A stretch of 64,000 bases of DNA from Branchiostoma belcheri (taxonomy: Eukaryota > Chordata > Leptocardii > Amphioxiformes > Branchiostomatidae), in the NCBI RefSeq assembly GCF_001625305.1, contig NW_017802614.1, forward strand, positions 750,898 to 814,897. The letters run 5' to 3'. Of this stretch, positions 37,701 to 50,485 are shown piece by piece. Position 1 is the stretch's first letter; each line of letters opens with the position of its first letter. The notes beneath the pieces were generated by a model, which was given only the letters and a program-made list of their open reading frames with translations, made no database searches and was not told the DNA's origin. The position numbers and the translations under genes are program-made.

Positions 37701-40700
37701 CAGAGGTCCCCCTCAACACCCTGCTCAAGTCAGCCTCAGACCAGATGGACAAGCCAGCCAGCGTGGAGGGGTCCTTCGTCCTGAACCCCCCCAACAGGGT
37801 CAAACAGCAGCTACCCCCCACTGGGGGTGACATGGTCCCCAGTGTGGGGGTGTCCATAACACTTCGGCAGGACACTGGGAGTGGACCACCCTCTCAGGTA
37901 ACATTACCATAGAAGTACAAATGCATACAGAGATACTTAAATCTTCCTCCATACCATGTAAACAGTAACACATCAAATTTACTTTCAAATAGGTATATTA
38001 TGTTTAATGCAGAGTTGGAATTCTGGGTTCTTGATATGCTATTTTAGTATAAACACCATGGTAGAATCCTGAAAAATACATTACATTTTAACTTCATGCA
38101 GTACCAAGTCCAGTGTACAATATGAAGTTAGGGACATATCAGCCAGTGTCATAAGTGTACAAGATGTTCCTACATTGTGTTGTGTGCATGTTTGTTTCCA
38201 GCCGACTGACTCCACTTCTCCGGCAAAGGAGCACCCTATTACACCCAGCCAGCCACGTGAGACACGGGTGTCTGACAAGAGACCACAAACGCCACCCCCA
38301 GAGGAGCGGCCCCCACCCCCTCCCCAGGGGCACACCCCACCCCAGAGGCTGCCACCCTCTCCACCTGTTAGCCCATCAAGGTCAGTAGAAAGTTTGTTTG
38401 TTGAAATTGAACTGAACTATTTGGCATTCCATTCGTGCTATTGAACAAGTTAATGTCATGATTGATACTAAAAGTTAGTAAAAGCCAAGCTTTTTTGTGT
38501 CTGACAATTTGTCTTGGCTTCCCAGTGATACACAGGGGACAGAGCAAGGCCTAAGCAGTTTGGGGGAGGATGGGAGCAAGAGGGAAGCCAGAGAACAAGG
38601 TGAAACCAGGACAGCTGGTGAACATGGTAAACCTACAGAGGACCCAAAACTGCCAGAGCCAACCCATCCTTTAAGCACACAAGGTAATGATCTATCTAGT
38701 CTAACTGTAACTTAAATAGATTGAGATATGTTTGTATATGCTCTTCAGTCTAGTGTCAGTTTAGTGTCTGATCTCCGTCTTTCAAGGGTTAAATGTGCTT
38801 GCACACTGATGATGAGGCTTGAGCATATTTGAGGTGTATCTAGATCCTGCTAGTTGTGTATGTGTGTGTGTGTAATTAGATGTAATATGTAGGACATGTC
38901 CAGTCTCGGTGCTGAAGACTTCCCTAAGTCACATCCAGTCATATGTATTCCCCTGCCACTGCAGCCAAGCCTCCAGTAGCAGACTCTCGCCCCAGCTCTG
39001 TCACCACGTCCCAGCCGTACGTGTCCATCCCTCCTGCTGCACATCACTTCTGCTTCTCACTGGACCTCAGGAGCATCCAGGACGTGGAGACCAGCACCAG
39101 TGCTCCACTCTACATCTTCCTCAGGTGGGTTTAAAAGTCTTTGTCTTGATACTTTGAAAAGACTGAATATAGGATGTGACAACTGGAGTGAAAAATACAT
39201 CTCTTTACACTGTAAATCACAATTTTTCCGTTGAAGTTTTATATTCGTGGGTTTGAAGTCACTTCTATACCACAAATTTATCATTACCGTGAACAAATGA
39301 TTCACTGACTTTCTTTTTCTGTCACCTGCCACCACTGTGAATGTATAGTTCTGTGAACATGTCCATTTTTCTCAGACCGCAAACTTGTGCTACCGCAAAC
39401 ACAAAGTGATTTACAGTATTTACAGATCAGTAACCCTGCTGGAAAAATCACCATACCTTGTTTTTTCATGACTGTGATCATATCATCTTTCTGTCATATA
39501 CACACCAAAATGCTGCATGTACTGTTTCTAAACAAAGCTTGTGTTGTCAAAAGCAGAGTAGGCTATTGATATATTAAACCTACTCTATTGAAAGTGATAA
39601 TTTTGACACTACTGCCCGTGTGTTCTTGCATCATGCAGGTACACGTACCCGTTCTTCGGCAGTGCAGCCCCCATCCTGACTCACCCCCCTGTGGAGATCA
39701 GGAGGAACATGGAGGTGTTGTTACCTCAGTCTTTCTGTGCCTTTGACTTCGCCTCAACACCACAGCAGCTGCAGGACACATTCACACGGTAAGGAGGGAG
39801 GAAATGTCATGTTGTTGGTCTTACAAAGTGTGAGTCTGTGTAGTATCTTCTAACCTCTTTGGTTGTGGTTCTGATTCTTTAATGAACAGCCATAAAACAT
39901 AAAACAATTCTGTCCTTACTGCACAGAATCCCCATCATGGTGGAGGTGTGGCACAAGGACAAGATTTCCCAGGATGCATTAGTGGGTGTGGCCAGGATTT
40001 CTCTCAACTCCATCATCACAGCTGAGAAGGCCAGATTTGTGGTACGTTAAACGCATCTGAAAGAGTAGAATTCTTCAGGCCCAACTTACAGTATGTGTAC
40101 TGGCAACGTGTTGGGATGATCATCGAGAGCAACAGTTTTAAATCTCAGTTGAAGTATGCAAGACCAAGTGAATCACATGTAGTATATTCATATGTCTGGG
40201 GTGAATGTTTTCAATGGAGATAGTTGACAACCAATTTTCCAGACTGAGGATGGTTTTGTGTATAAGCTGAATTGTTCTTGTGTTCTGTACAACTCATCAC
40301 TGCAACATAAGTAAGTACAGTTGTACATTGTATTTCAACTGTCCAGAATGCCCAGGGTGTGAGTGGATGGAGACAGAGTCACAGCACCAGGATACCAGTC
40401 CTGTCTGTGGATGGGTGAGCCAACTTGCATCATGAAAGCCAAAATTGCTAGTATATAGCTTTGCAATTATCAGATAAAAAGTTTGTACATGTATATGTTT
40501 GTGACAGACCATGTACTATACAGATTTTGTTCTAAGTAATTGTCCTAAGCTTTCCAACACACAGTATTGCAGTTCAATTCTAACTTAAGGTCTTTGTTAA
40601 CAGACTGATCTGTGATGGTTTTAGCATTTTGTGTTTTTCTGGTCACCACAGTAACCTAAGGAAGGTGGGAGAGGTGTATGTTGTCATGACTCTGGAGGAC

Positions 40701-43700
40701 CTTGGTCAGGTGACTACACAGCAGATCCTGATTGGCTCTGACACATCTCAGGTGACCAATCACAATTGATATTTGTCTCCAAGCTTTGATTTCTTGTACC
40801 AATGATGTGAGTGATAAGTTGTTAAACATTGATTGAAATGTGTGTACGTGTACTTCAATGGTTTGTATATTGCTGTTGTCAGTCTGCGTCAGTGCCTGTG
40901 GCCCCACCCCCTGCCCCGGTGCCAGCCCCTGCCCCCTCCCCACCCCCTGCAGACCCCCGGGAGACTGTGGAGTACCAGATGGCCATGGAGCTGGAGATGT
41001 GGAAGGAGCAGCAGGAGAACATGTTTGAGTCACAGGTTAGAAAAACTATGGGGACAATACAGTTTACCTTTATAACTTCAGGCCTTGATAACTCCAAAAT
41101 ACAACGTGTTCTGATTATATTCAACAACAATACCATTATTGATTTAATATACACCCATCACTTGTTATTACCTCCATATACAGATTTTTTTTGTTTTCAG
41201 TGTGCCTGCGTCTGTGTTTCCATAGCTACAGTTGTATTTGGACATGCTAGTTGAACATTATGCTGTTATATTATCTTGTTTTGTTTTGTTCTACAGTTAA
41301 AACAAAAGGAGCTCCAGACCATGCAGGCGTTAGCAGAAGAGTGGAAGAGAAGAGACAGGGAGAGAGAACTCCTGGTGCAGAAAAAGGTAAATAAAGGTTG
41401 TATTTTTGTCATGCAGAACATATGCATTTAGGCAGTAGTTGTTATTAGAAGTAGTATTTAAGCTAAACTATTTGAAGCAATCTATATCATTTTGAATACT
41501 AGTATACATCATAAGAACCAGTCAGACCTATTGTCTCAGTACTAATCATACAAGGGCTTGTTCTCAGCTCACAGAGTACCAACAACTGGAGGAGAAACTT
41601 CGAACAACCCTGGCTGATCTGGAGAGGAGAGAGAAACAGCTGACCTCAGGAGAGGCAGAGGTAGGACTATCATAGCAGTAGTGGGACATCAAGAAGTAGA
41701 TGACAATTCAACAACATTGTACAACAATTCTTAAAGAAGTTAGAAGCTTAGCCTTGTGGTAGAGACATTAGCTGTTGAACTATACTACAGTAGTCTGAAA
41801 AACGTAACTTTGATGGAAAAGTCTAAAGAGGATGTAGGGTATACTCAGTCAGTATGACAGATGTAGGGTATACTCAGTCAGTATGACAGATGTAGGGTAT
41901 ACTCAGTCAGTATGACAGATGGTATCATTATCTGAATTATCAAATCAAGTGAAAAGGCTTTAAAAGTGTGTTGTGTCATAGAAGATGGCATAGGATTTGG
42001 TACTGAACACTTTTTATTCCGACGGTCTCTCAGGTTGTTCGTATGAAGGCAGACCTGCAGCGGGATCACGATCGCACGCTGACAGAACTACGGGAGGCGT
42101 CGCGCCGACTGAAGGAGGACTGTGACCATGAGGTGCAGCTGGAGAGGTGAGACATGCAGTACAATGTCAGGCTTTTACTATCTCATAAACAGCTTTCGTA
42201 CAAACATGTATATCTAATAGTCTGTTAAATTTTTGATCTGCCATGATGTATGATCTAACAACATGACCAACAAACTCTGCAAACATCATTGATGCATAAA
42301 AGCTATCTGTACTTACTTCATACGAATATGGTACATTTTTTCTTGCTGTAAAACACACTAGACTAAAGTTGTCTGACTTACTTTGCCTGTTTGCAGGGCT
42401 AAGGTCAGAGAACTGGAGCTACACAACCAGAGACTACGTGAACAGGTTAGAAAACATTGTACCACTGTTCTACCCAGCCTGAAATTTTTTCAATCATCTT
42501 GATTTTGTTTGACATAACATCATATCTGTATGGAAGAGCGACAATTTTAGGGGGGTCTGCCATCGTACCTCATTCTATGAAAGACATCAAACTGTGTAGT
42601 CTGTTTCCTGTGGAACTGATTAGTTAATGAATAAGTGAATAAAGTTGAGTTTCACCATGACTTGTCTTCCTGCCACAGTTGCAGGAGGCAGAGAGACGGG
42701 TACAGCAGAAGGAAAAGGACTTTGATGAGTACCGAGGCCAGCAGGCAGGGAAACCTGAGTACAAACTACAGTCAGAGATCAACCTCATGACTCTAGAGAA
42801 GGTCAGGAATACGTGTGTTGCCTAATTTGCATGCTTGTGACAGCCCACTTGTAAAGCATTTGTAGTCATTTTGTAAGTGACAGCTGTAGAAACTGATGGA
42901 GTAAAGCCACAATGGACTGCATTTGTCCAGTCATATTGTTCATGTTCCCTTCATGGTCTTGAAGTGTTCCTGTTCCTTAGTGGCATTCTTGTCCAGCTTA
43001 CATCCTCTCCATTAGAGAGTGACCCATGTCCCTATTCAGCCACATCAACCAGACCTTTAAGTTTAACATGGAAATTATCCCTCATGAAAGATAGAATAAA
43101 TCTGTTTCAACATGTAATTTCTACATTTATGATTATCTTTATAGTTTGTTTTGTATTTTGGTCTTGAGGCTGATATTAAGGAAAAAAAAGTTGGTTTGGA
43201 ACAGTTCACATTGTGTTTCAGGTTGAACTGGAGAGAAAGCTGGACTATGTGGCCAAGTCTAAGCTTCACTACAAGCAGCAGTGGGGAAGGGCCCTGAAGG
43301 AACTGGCCAGACTCAAGCAGAGAGAACAGACCAACGCTAAGGCTAGACTCAAGCAGCAGCAACAGGTGGGTGGACTTTACTTTGTATTCTCATTTGAGGA
43401 TGATATTCCTTAACAATTATATGATCAATCAAGCTATAGGTCTACAGGGAATATGTTGATGAAAGGGAAGACTCTCAATTATGAATCTTGTTGATATAAG
43501 AAAGTAGCCTTGGCATAGAGATTCATGTACATGTAGTTACTGGTAGTAGGTAGTACAACTTATTTCCCCTTCTACCATGGAAAAGAAAGTGTTAAACCCT
43601 GCAAAGGCCATCTCCATCCATGATCCATTGTGCAGATAAGATGTTAGTATTGTGGTTCTGTAGGAACTGGAGCACATGCGGCTGCGTTACCTGGCCGCTG

Positions 43701-44379
43701 AGGAGAAGGAGATCGTCAAGGCAGAGAAACAGGAGCTGGAGACCATCAAGGAAGAGCTAACCAGGTGGGATTTCTAACTTACTCATCATTTGTCTATTTA
43801 GTGTAGCAATGGAATTTTTATTGTACAAGCAACAGAATATTTGTTTGAATCAAAGCCATCTATTCAAGTAATAAGAGATATTAAGTAATATTTAACTGAT
43901 TGAATTCAAGTTTTCAGCCTTATTGTGTTGAGGAGGCAAATGGGGCAAGACCTTCACTTTCTGTTGATAGACATTCATGTATTATATTTGTTTGTCGTAC
44001 TTAAATCATATCATTTACAAATGTACCATTATGTTATTGTGGTTTGATACTATGTTGGATGGTTCAACTTTTTAAGTTATTTTCCTCTTTTGAATAGATA
44101 AATAAAAAAACTTTTTGTGTTGAGTGTAGATTGAAAGACCAGCGTCTCCCCGAGCAGCCGGCAGCACCTGACACCAGGCGAGCGTCTGACGGACACCTGG
44201 AGCACATGCAGCCGCTGGTGCCGGAGGATGACACCTCCATGATCGATGACCACGTGACCAGACTGATCGAGGAGAGAGACACCCTGCTGAGGACGGGAGT
44301 GTACACACACGAGGACAGGATCATCACTGAGCTGGACAGGCAGATCAGGGAAGCCATTGCCAGGAAAGGGGGGCGTTAG
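31747..44379 (+). CDS. CEP120: CEP120 (centrosomal protein of 120 kDa), 23 coding exons
   Basis: Daughter-centriole protein needed for centriole elongation and ciliogenesis. Exons: 31747-31789, 31949-32105, 32690-32804, 32991-33135, 33988-34148, 36528-36725, 37664-37897, 38202-38380, 38526-38683, 38965-39124, 39639-39788, 39927-40041, 40347-40414, 40652-40751, 40883-41035, 41297-41386, 41568-41660, 42034-42146, 42397-42445, 42679-42801, 43222-43365, 43664-43764, 44130-44379. Every phase closes, giving 1032 residues (human 986). Matches run from [19 protein letters not shown] (first C2 region) through [17 protein letters not shown] and [15 protein letters not shown] (second), [12 protein letters not shown] and [14 protein letters not shown] (third). 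They continue into a long coiled coil with [20 protein letters not shown] and a C-terminal [20 protein letters not shown]. Exons 8-9 and 15 encode Pro-rich, poorly conserved linkers. Confidence 0.96.
34331..35617. mobile_element. hAT-type non-autonomous transposon in CEP120 intron 5
   Basis: Ends are CAGTGTTTCCGCCAGA and TCTGGCGGAAACACTG, a perfect 16 bp inverted repeat. The element is flanked by a perfect 8 bp target duplication CAGTGAAC (34323-34330 and 35618-35625), which is diagnostic for hAT insertion. The length is 1287 bp. Subterminal GGCCGTCC motifs recur near both ends. No transposase frame is present. Confidence 0.9.
37035..37432. mobile_element. Harbinger-like MITE in CEP120 intron 6
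   Basis: 398 bp with perfect 33 bp inverted ends (37035-37067 and 37400-37432), starting GGCCATGTTGATTTG. The flanks are TTA on both sides (37032-37034, 37433-37435), the target preferred by PIF/Harbinger elements. Next to the ends are GCGCGC runs and A- or T-runs, also in inverted arrangement. It is non-coding. Confidence 0.85.
39207..39418 (+). mobile_element. MITE of the TACTGTAAATCAC family in CEP120 intron 10
   Basis: 212 bp, the same length as the copy at 26435-26646, starting ACACTGTAAATCAC and ending GTGATTTACAGTA. Internal sequence is shared with that copy in the opposite orientation. Confidence 0.75.
41831..41917 (+). repeat. Three exact 29 bp tandem repeats
   Basis: The unit beginning GATGTAGGGTATACTCAG occurs three times with no visible difference, in CEP120 intron 17. 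Confidence 0.9.
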
Positions 44380-45662
44380 CTAAGGCAGTGAAACTATTAC
44401 ATGGAGATCCATTACATGGATATCTCTTCTATGTTTAAAGTGAATACTTTCAAACCAACACAAGGTAAATTTTCTTACCCAGTTCCTCTGGTCTTCCTGG
44501 GTACTGGTCGAAAGCTCTAGGTGAGAAAATTATCTTGACTATGTGTTGGATCAATATTTTAAACTTTAAACATGTAACTACCAACACAGATGAACATTCA
44601 TGATAGTATGAGATCTCACCTACTGGTTTCTGTGTATAACACTCACTCAGTGCAGCTAACACTTGCTGAAAATATATTCCAGTTGTACAAAGTAATTTCC
44701 AGTCATTATCCAGTTGTACAAAGCCATTTTCAGTATGATTCCCTTTAAAGATGGAAGTTTGGACAGCTTTAGCCATGTTTTATATATCATGTTTGTTCGG
44801 TGCAGATGAAACAGGCCTTAAGATATTTTCCCTAAAGCAAATAATGTATATACATTCCTCAGGAGTTCTATGATGACCCAAGGAGATTTCATGTCACTGA
44901 ACAAAGTTTGTACCTTTTATGTGGCACTGTGTCATTCCAAATAATTAGTACCAGACTTTTCTATGCATGGAACTTAAGCAAAATAATTCAGGAACCTTCT
45001 CACTCACTGTTGTGACAGTTGGCACTTGAAGTATGTACCATAATACACATCTATTCTGCTGTTTTAGAATGTTAGTGTTAGTAGATACAGAATGTATTGT
45101 ATGATATATTTTATGATTTTTGCAACAGGTGATTATTATGTTGAAGTGCATTTGTAGTTTATGTACTAAAGGGCTTCCAAAAACTGTTTTGAAACATTTC
45201 CTAATATGAGTCTGCATTCTTTTAGCTTGTAAAATTGCATGTTGTCTGTATCCTTACAGATAGTTGTTTGTAGCCCTGGGAAGTAATATCATCATGTTGG
45301 GAAAAACTTGAAGAAATCTTACTAGCCTGTTTGAACTTAAAATGTTTTATCTACACAAGATTGGTGGTTAATGTAATTTTTTTACTTGAGAGTTGTCTAC
45401 TAACACATGGTTATTGCATACATGTGTATATGTTGAATCGAGAGACAAATTTTCCAAAATGTATAGTACATCATGTTTATATATTTCACAACTTCAATTT
45501 GTCATTTTATTTGCCATAACTCTTACACTACTTTTATCCTACTCCTGACATTCTAGTCACACCCAAGTATTCTTCCTGCTCTTAGCCAAGATTTTCTACT
45601 GATGGTTCAATAGGTTGTTCATCCCTGTATATGTCACCTTGAGATGATTAATTTTTAAGAGA

Positions 45663-45668
45663 AATAAA
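45663..45668 (+). terminator. CEP120 polyadenylation signal
   Basis: The first AATAAA after the CEP120 stop, 1.28 kb downstream, in GAGAAATAAAAGTG. It implies a 3' UTR covering 44380 to about 45690, which contains no other supported feature. Confidence 0.6.
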
Positions 45669-45699
45669 AGTGATCAACTTTAGCAAACTGACTTGGGTT

Positions 45700-48600
45700 T
45701 TCAAAGACATACATGCTTTCACACACAATCCAACTGAAGGTTATTGTTTGTATACCTGTACTAGTACAAGTCGTTTCTTGTGTGTGTTAAATTCTTTTGC
45801 CTGATATGGCCACAAGAGAGGCATACCACGGACAACTCGCTAGGGGGACATGCTTGGTGCCAAGTTGACTGGTCTTTATCCAGGAATGAAAGGGTTGTTG
45901 GGAAGTCTCAAACGCGTGAACACAGTGGGCATGCAGAACGAAGGCAATATTTTCGCATTTTGGTCGTAAACTGATTAATGGCCATGAATGTAGACCTCAG
46001 AGAAAACTAGCAGACGAAAAAAAAGTTAACGATCGCGAGTGTTCATGACGTTCCTTCGGACTCCTTTGCACAGCATGCATGACCTAACTTACTGATATGA
46101 GAGTACGACTTGTAAACGATTCTTATGTACCGACAGGAACTAGACGTCAAACCCACACGGACGTGCTACATCGCTGAGCATTAGACCTCCCTGCTTTCCC
46201 ATATCTCACCGCTCGGAGCATGACCATCAGTGCTATTGCAGTTGCCCCAGTAACATCAGTGAGTATTGTTTATACGTACTGTCTGCACTCCATCAAGACG
46301 AGTTCCAAGATCTCATACCTCCACCAATAATCCCTTTCTCAGCAAATATGCAGATTACGGCCTAACTTGCATAACTCTAAACATACACTGTGAACAAATA
46401 TGGTGCTTCCATGTCTGCCATACCAACAAGGCAAGTTCCGTGTGTCAGATGAATGAACTTATAGTGTGAGAAAGCCGTTTCTCCTTCATAATGCGAATTC
46501 GGCCCTAATTTGCATAATTTGTTTCTGGTAATGTTCCTCTGTACCCAAATTACAGAAGTGATGTCACGTGTACCCTACAAAGACGAAGAACGTGACAGAA
46601 GGACACACACACAGACACAAACATACAAAAGTGGGCCGATACCGTATGATCTGACCGGTGGTTATGTAGGTTACTGACATGGCACTGTCACAAGGTGAGA
46701 CGTCTTTTATCTACCGGATCCGCGGATAAAAGTTCGTGCGTGAGTTTGTTCACCTGCCGGCGGCGCTGATAAAGTCGTCTGTATCCGGCTGAGGGTCAGG
46801 TCCTGGGAAAAGCGCACATGGCAAGGGCCGCGGAGGGGGTGGAAGGTTCTTAAAAACGGCAACTCCTGGAGATATGGGTTCTATATTTATACTCACATAC
46901 ACGTTATCACTTCACGTGAGATTTTTCTGTTAGAGTAAATTTGTAACTCTCAGTGCTAGCTATAGATAGACTTATACAGTCCACCTGTGTCGGAGTATAA
47001 CCTATTAAACAAGAAGCCATGAGTTTCAAATCGTTATCAAATTCTGGAGAAACTGATGCGACAAGCTCTGGAAAATTGTACATCTGCACTTTCCGCATCC
47101 CGGGCGCTCCCTACAGCGGATACAGGGCCGTATTCTTTTCCTCCAAGCTCGCTTCCCGCGCGGGGTTGCGTGAACTTTCTCTGAACTTTTGCTACCAGTG
47201 GCACTCCACCCGCGAAGTTTACGCTGGAAAACTCCAAATATTGTGCTCTGCTTTAGTTCAGGGCCTTGTTCGGTAATTAAACACGATATGGTTCCGACAT
47301 TCCACTAGTGAAAACAGGCAGCGGCTGGTTTGTGTCGGCGGCACGGACCGGGACCAAACACACCCCGGTCGGGGGCGACCCGCGGTCCGCTATACGCCAA
47401 AATTACATCCCCAACATCTGTTTACTTCACTTAGATTGACGAGTCACAGACAACTTGAGAAGGAACGTTTGTCTTACTTCTACAGTGCCAACTCATAAAT
47501 TCTCAAGCCGAACACAAGCACGCCATTTACCAAGTTAAGTTGACAGATGTTTGTGTCTAAATCTTCTTTTATGTCCCCTCTTGCCTATAAATGTCAATCA
47601 CAAGTTATGAAGAAGTTCAGACCTGACTTGTGCTCTGTGACTACTCTAGTGTAACTGTGTTTGTCATCTTGGTACAGAACAACGGACAGACGAGCCTTCC
47701 TCTTGGCATTAGGAAGAACTCTTGCTTCCTAAACGCATCTGCGGGGTTTCGATATTCTGGATATTCTGATTTTTTGTTTCAACTGAAGATCAAGTGAATA
47801 GCGATGGACTGACTAGGATATGACGTCGTTGCCTCGCATTTGATATAGATCGCCTTTCCGTTTATCACTGATAAGGTTAATCACTTAATCTATCGAGGTG
47901 TATTAACTAGTCAAACTGCAAATGTGTTAGCTATGCAACCTGCAAGAAGTGTGTCAACTACTTACATTATGAAAATATGATAACCTCTCAAAATATGAAA
48001 ATGTGTTAACTACGAAAATATAACTACTCAAAACATGAAAAATGTGTTAACTACTCAGCTCAATCTGTAAAAATGTGGACAGTTTGTGAAAATATATCAA
48101 CTTCTCATTATCTTTAGATAAACTACCAAAGCGCACAGGTGCAGCCATATAGACCTAGATATCCTGCCCAGGTGACCTCCACGTTCATGTCCGTCCTGTG
48201 CACACGTCAGTGGATCTACGGCGTCCAGACAGACATGTCCCTGTCTATTACCGCGACATTGTCCTGTCGGCTGGGGGCGGAAATCATTAAAGGTTTTCTC
48301 CGTCTGTCCTTCCTCCCTCGTGACAAGTGAGATCGAGAGATTCTTCCCGACTGTCAGTCAACCGTCCCCGAAGAAGAAAAGGGGAACCAAATGAGCAAAT
48401 TTCACGTCCCAGAGGAAGGGAACCGCGAGCTTCCGTTCTGGGATTGACTGGGGCGCGGTCTGACGGACTCTGTCACCAGAGCCTGATTGGAACTGATTTG
48501 GCCGGACCTCATTCTCCGCTTGACGGTTAACACGTGTCGCTTTCGGGCCAGTCGGAGACCGTTTGGCAGAGGTCCGCATGTGTAAATCTCTGCCGTTTGG

Positions 48601-50471
48601 AAGGACATTTCTTGTCATTATTTACTGATAGCGACAGCGGACACTTTGTGGCTGGTGCGGACACAAATGTCATTCGGCACCTGTAGTCGTCTCGGGATGG
48701 AGCTCCCCGCTGACCGGCGAGAACACTGAAACTTTTCCTCAGAATCATCCGCCAACTTCCGTGGTGTCATCTCTAGATTCACGCAGTAGAAAGCAAATTC
48801 TACTTTGTGTCTTCCTTTACGAGCAAGTATTTGGATAAGCCTTGTTTCTATTTCGATGCCAATATAAGACTGACGTCTCGAGTGGAGCCTTCTACAAGTG
48901 GTTTCACGCCGGTGGGAGTAATTCCCGCCAAAAGTGTCGTCCTCAGCAGATAACCCGTCGTCTGACAGGACTGGTGAGTCCCCGCGCTGTCCGTCACCGT
49001 GAGACCCGGCGTGACAGACAGGAGATTGACAGGCGAGTGGCCGCAGCCGCCCCGAGGCCAGCCCAGCTCGTGTAAGTCATGTTCACTTTAATCCCGGAAG
49101 AAAACAAAGACAGTCGCTTTTCTCGGGGCAGGAAAAAATATACAGAATCAGAAGTTGTTTCTGTAGTCGAAGTGAAGCAAAGTTCGACGTTCACATTCGA
49201 TACTGCTTTAACTACATGTCGGTGATAATCATTTAAAATTGGCTATATCGTTTTGGAAAAGCTTATCAGATGACGTATCTTACTACAAAATTGAATCGTA
49301 GATACAACGTACGTGACTTGTGCTGTAAATTTTAATAGATCCCTACAAAAATGACTTGCAGTTTTATGATCCTGTAAGCTCATAGGATAAAAGTCCAATT
49401 CATATGTAACGACCTTCCGTGTGCCTTGTCTAGAAAAGCACTGTAGGACATTTTTGTGGAAAAGAAAAAAACATAGGTTATAAGTTGTCGATACTTCAGC
49501 TTTAGTTTTAGTAATGTACATTCTAAACGTTCCTTGAGCGGCTTAACGCGGCCATGTTGGTATGATATTCCCAGTTATGTAAGCAAAGAAACACTTGCAG
49601 GTCGGAGAGTGTTTTGGTGTAGGGTCAGATTCAGGTCAAATTTGCCGTCCGCCCTACTTCCTCTTCTAGAACGGATAGAAAGTTTCTGACACCTGACCTC
49701 CGGTCGGGGGAGGGCCAACACAGGCTTCATCAGATAAGCACAGCTCTCCATTAAAATCTATCATATCATGTACATGTATGCCCTCTGATGTCAGCACTTG
49801 TACTTCGCCGCCTGCCCTATCGTTCTAGTAAGGCACAGAGAGCAGCAAAAGTACAGCCGGTAGAACTGGTGGATGTAGTCAAGTTTTTTCCAGATCTCAA
49901 TAGCGCGCTAGCGGGAGACAAATGTCAAATCTATACGAATTGTAGAGAGAGATCAAGCAAGGTTGTTACGGACTGTTGTATGTTTGCTTGGCGTGACGGA
50001 CATTTGGCTCATCGGATCGTCTGCGCCTTTTTTTGGCGCCAAACGTGCTCCAATTGTGTGTCACCTGCGTGGGTCACGTTGGACGCTGTTCAGGCACAGG
50101 AAGGTATTATTGTATGAAGATAGATAAGCCTGTGTGAGCGGCCAGGAGTCATAGACATTGCCTGTGTTTTCATAGTGTGTACATGTACTTCCTATGCTGG
50201 CGTTCTGAAAGTGCAGTCTATTGTGCCGCCCACAAAATGTGACATACTGTAGTTGGGTTTTGCTATGAGCTGTGAAATCCAGGCTATAGGAAAGGAATTA
50301 GGGGAAAAAAAGAGTTGATAAAATATCATCAGGTCAGCCAGTGTACCAGTGTGAAGACGTGAAGTCTAAACCCGACGTGAAGACCAGCATGTCATAGCCG
50401 GGTTGCGACAAGCGTTCACTGAACACCACAATGAACGTTACCAGTCATTGTTTACACCTGAACACGTACAG
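45700..50471. other. CEP120-PRDM6 intergenic region and probable PRDM6 5' region
   Basis: No coding exon is supported. Contents: two related near-palindromes with an octamer-like TTGCATAA (about 46347-46376 and 46490-46519), an inverted CTTTTATC/GATAAAAG pair (46704-46711, 46725-46732), an irregular A-rich repeat at 47925-48110, and a GC-rich zone 48400-49070. That zone ends in a strong donor GTAAGT at 49072. As upstream DNA of a developmental regulator it may hold enhancers, but none can be proved from sequence. Confidence 0.4.
47925..48110. repeat. Irregular A-rich tandem repeat
   Basis: Several diverged copies of a motif like TGAAAATGTGTTAACTAC, spaced roughly 30-45 bases apart. Confidence 0.5.
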
Positions 50472-50485
50472 GTGAGTCTACCGTG

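Noticed and set aside
47019..47276. 85-codon frame upstream of PRDM6
   Set aside because: No family resemblance or matching splice sites; the opposite strand is equally open.
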